A stretch of 44,152 bases of DNA, taken from NCBI RefSeq assembly GCF_000632455.1, contig NZ_JFYL01000019.1, positions 1 through 44,152 on the forward strand, read 5' to 3'. The stretch is from Acinetobacter sp. Ver3. GTDB taxonomy: Bacteria; Pseudomonadota; Gammaproteobacteria; Pseudomonadales; Moraxellaceae. Below are positions 43,934 through 44,152 of the stretch, piece after piece. Under the pieces are notes generated by a model, which had not been told where the DNA came from, searched no databases, and saw nothing but the letters and a program-made list of their open reading frames with translations. Every line of letters starts with the position of its first letter. Position 1 is the first letter of the stretch. Both the position numbers and the translations under genes were made by a program.

Positions 43934-44152
43934 TTAAGAGGTGAATGGATCAGGAATTTTAGGTGCATTCGGTGTAACATACACAGCTGTGCCATAAACA
44001 AATAATTCGGAAGCACCTTGGGTAATATTGGAAGTTGAGAAACGAATTCCGACAATCGCATTCGCCCCTAAGCCACGTGCTTTATCAATCATACGGTTCA
44101 TTGCTTCTTGACGAGACTCTTCAAGTAATTCCGTGTATGCGGTGAGTTCTCC
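43934..44152 (-). CDS. YbjQ-family protein, 3' end only
   Basis: The last 72 residues of a second YbjQ-family protein are cut by the window edge. Visible are ELLEESRQEAMNRMIDKARGLGANAIVGIRF and SELFVYGTAVYV, which are the family's C-terminal helix and strand motifs, followed by a short Pro-rich tail. The frame is open through the window end. The stop is 9 bases before the next gene's ATG, so the pair is an operon. Confidence 0.8.
   Translation of the reverse strand, partial: GELTAYTELLEESRQEAMNRMIDKARGLGANAIVGIRFSTSNITQGASELFVYGTAVYVTPNAPKIPDPFTS

Noticed and set aside
43804..44061. 85-codon leftward open frame across the junction of the two YbjQ genes
   Set aside because: It is in a different frame from both genes. 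The true frame of the upstream gene (stop at 43934) shows clear YbjQ motifs.

Overview
The window looks like a chromosomal segment of an Acinetobacter species (Gammaproteobacteria, Moraxellaceae). The base composition is AT-rich. The gene order mtgA, ppk, then oxyR-estB-rubB-rubA on the opposite strand matches the alkane electron-transfer locus I remember from Acinetobacter sp. ADP1. The other recognisable genes (wzi-like, cysD-cysN, valS, lysS, tesA-ybbAP) fit that genus. The species cannot be fixed from sequence alone. Most of the window is ordinary core genome; there are no rRNA, tRNA, CRISPR, prophage or insertion-sequence genes that I can see.

Layout. Positions 1-4300 hold the 3' part of a methyltransferase, an unrecognised protein, a secreted alpha/beta hydrolase and a beta-carbonic anhydrase. 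At 4301-8183 the esterase tesA is divergent from an ABC exporter pair (ybbA/ybbP type). At 8215-15373 are a rhomboid protease, mtgA, ppk and the leftward operon rubA-rubB-estB-oxyR, whose rubA-rubB and rubB-estB gaps each hold an RNA hairpin. At 15866-24306 are apt, a YqiA-like esterase, lysS, a Wzi-type outer-membrane protein, an unknown/GNAT pair and the sulfate-activation genes cysD-cysN, separated by a highly structured 125-bp spacer. At 24429-26144 are a tiny lipoprotein missed by length cut-offs, a DUF2798 membrane protein and an enoyl-CoA-reductase-like SDR.

At 26201-31345 two large glycerophosphodiesterase lipoproteins lie in tandem as clear paralogues. Each appears to carry a second, degenerate phosphodiesterase barrel. 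At 31485-36725 are a small membrane protein, a quinone oxidoreductase, a DUF421 protein with a cysteine cluster, a dCache-HAMP-GGDEF diguanylate cyclase and a J-domain protein. At 36768-38670 a two-gene AAA ATPase plus HNH nuclease module, resembling Septu (PtuA/PtuB) anti-phage defence, sits between a REP-like palindrome and the valS terminator. It is the only clearly accessory-looking unit. After valS come an unrecognised gene paired with an SDR, and two YbjQ-family genes, the last cut by the window end.

The best candidates for something new are the Septu-like module with its possible leaderless promoter placed on the valS terminator, the double-barrel GDPD lipoproteins, the structured cysD-cysN spacer and the hairpins inside the rub operon. 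Annotated starts were chosen from Shine-Dalgarno spacing and homology and often differ from the longest open frame. All family assignments come from motif recognition, not database searches.
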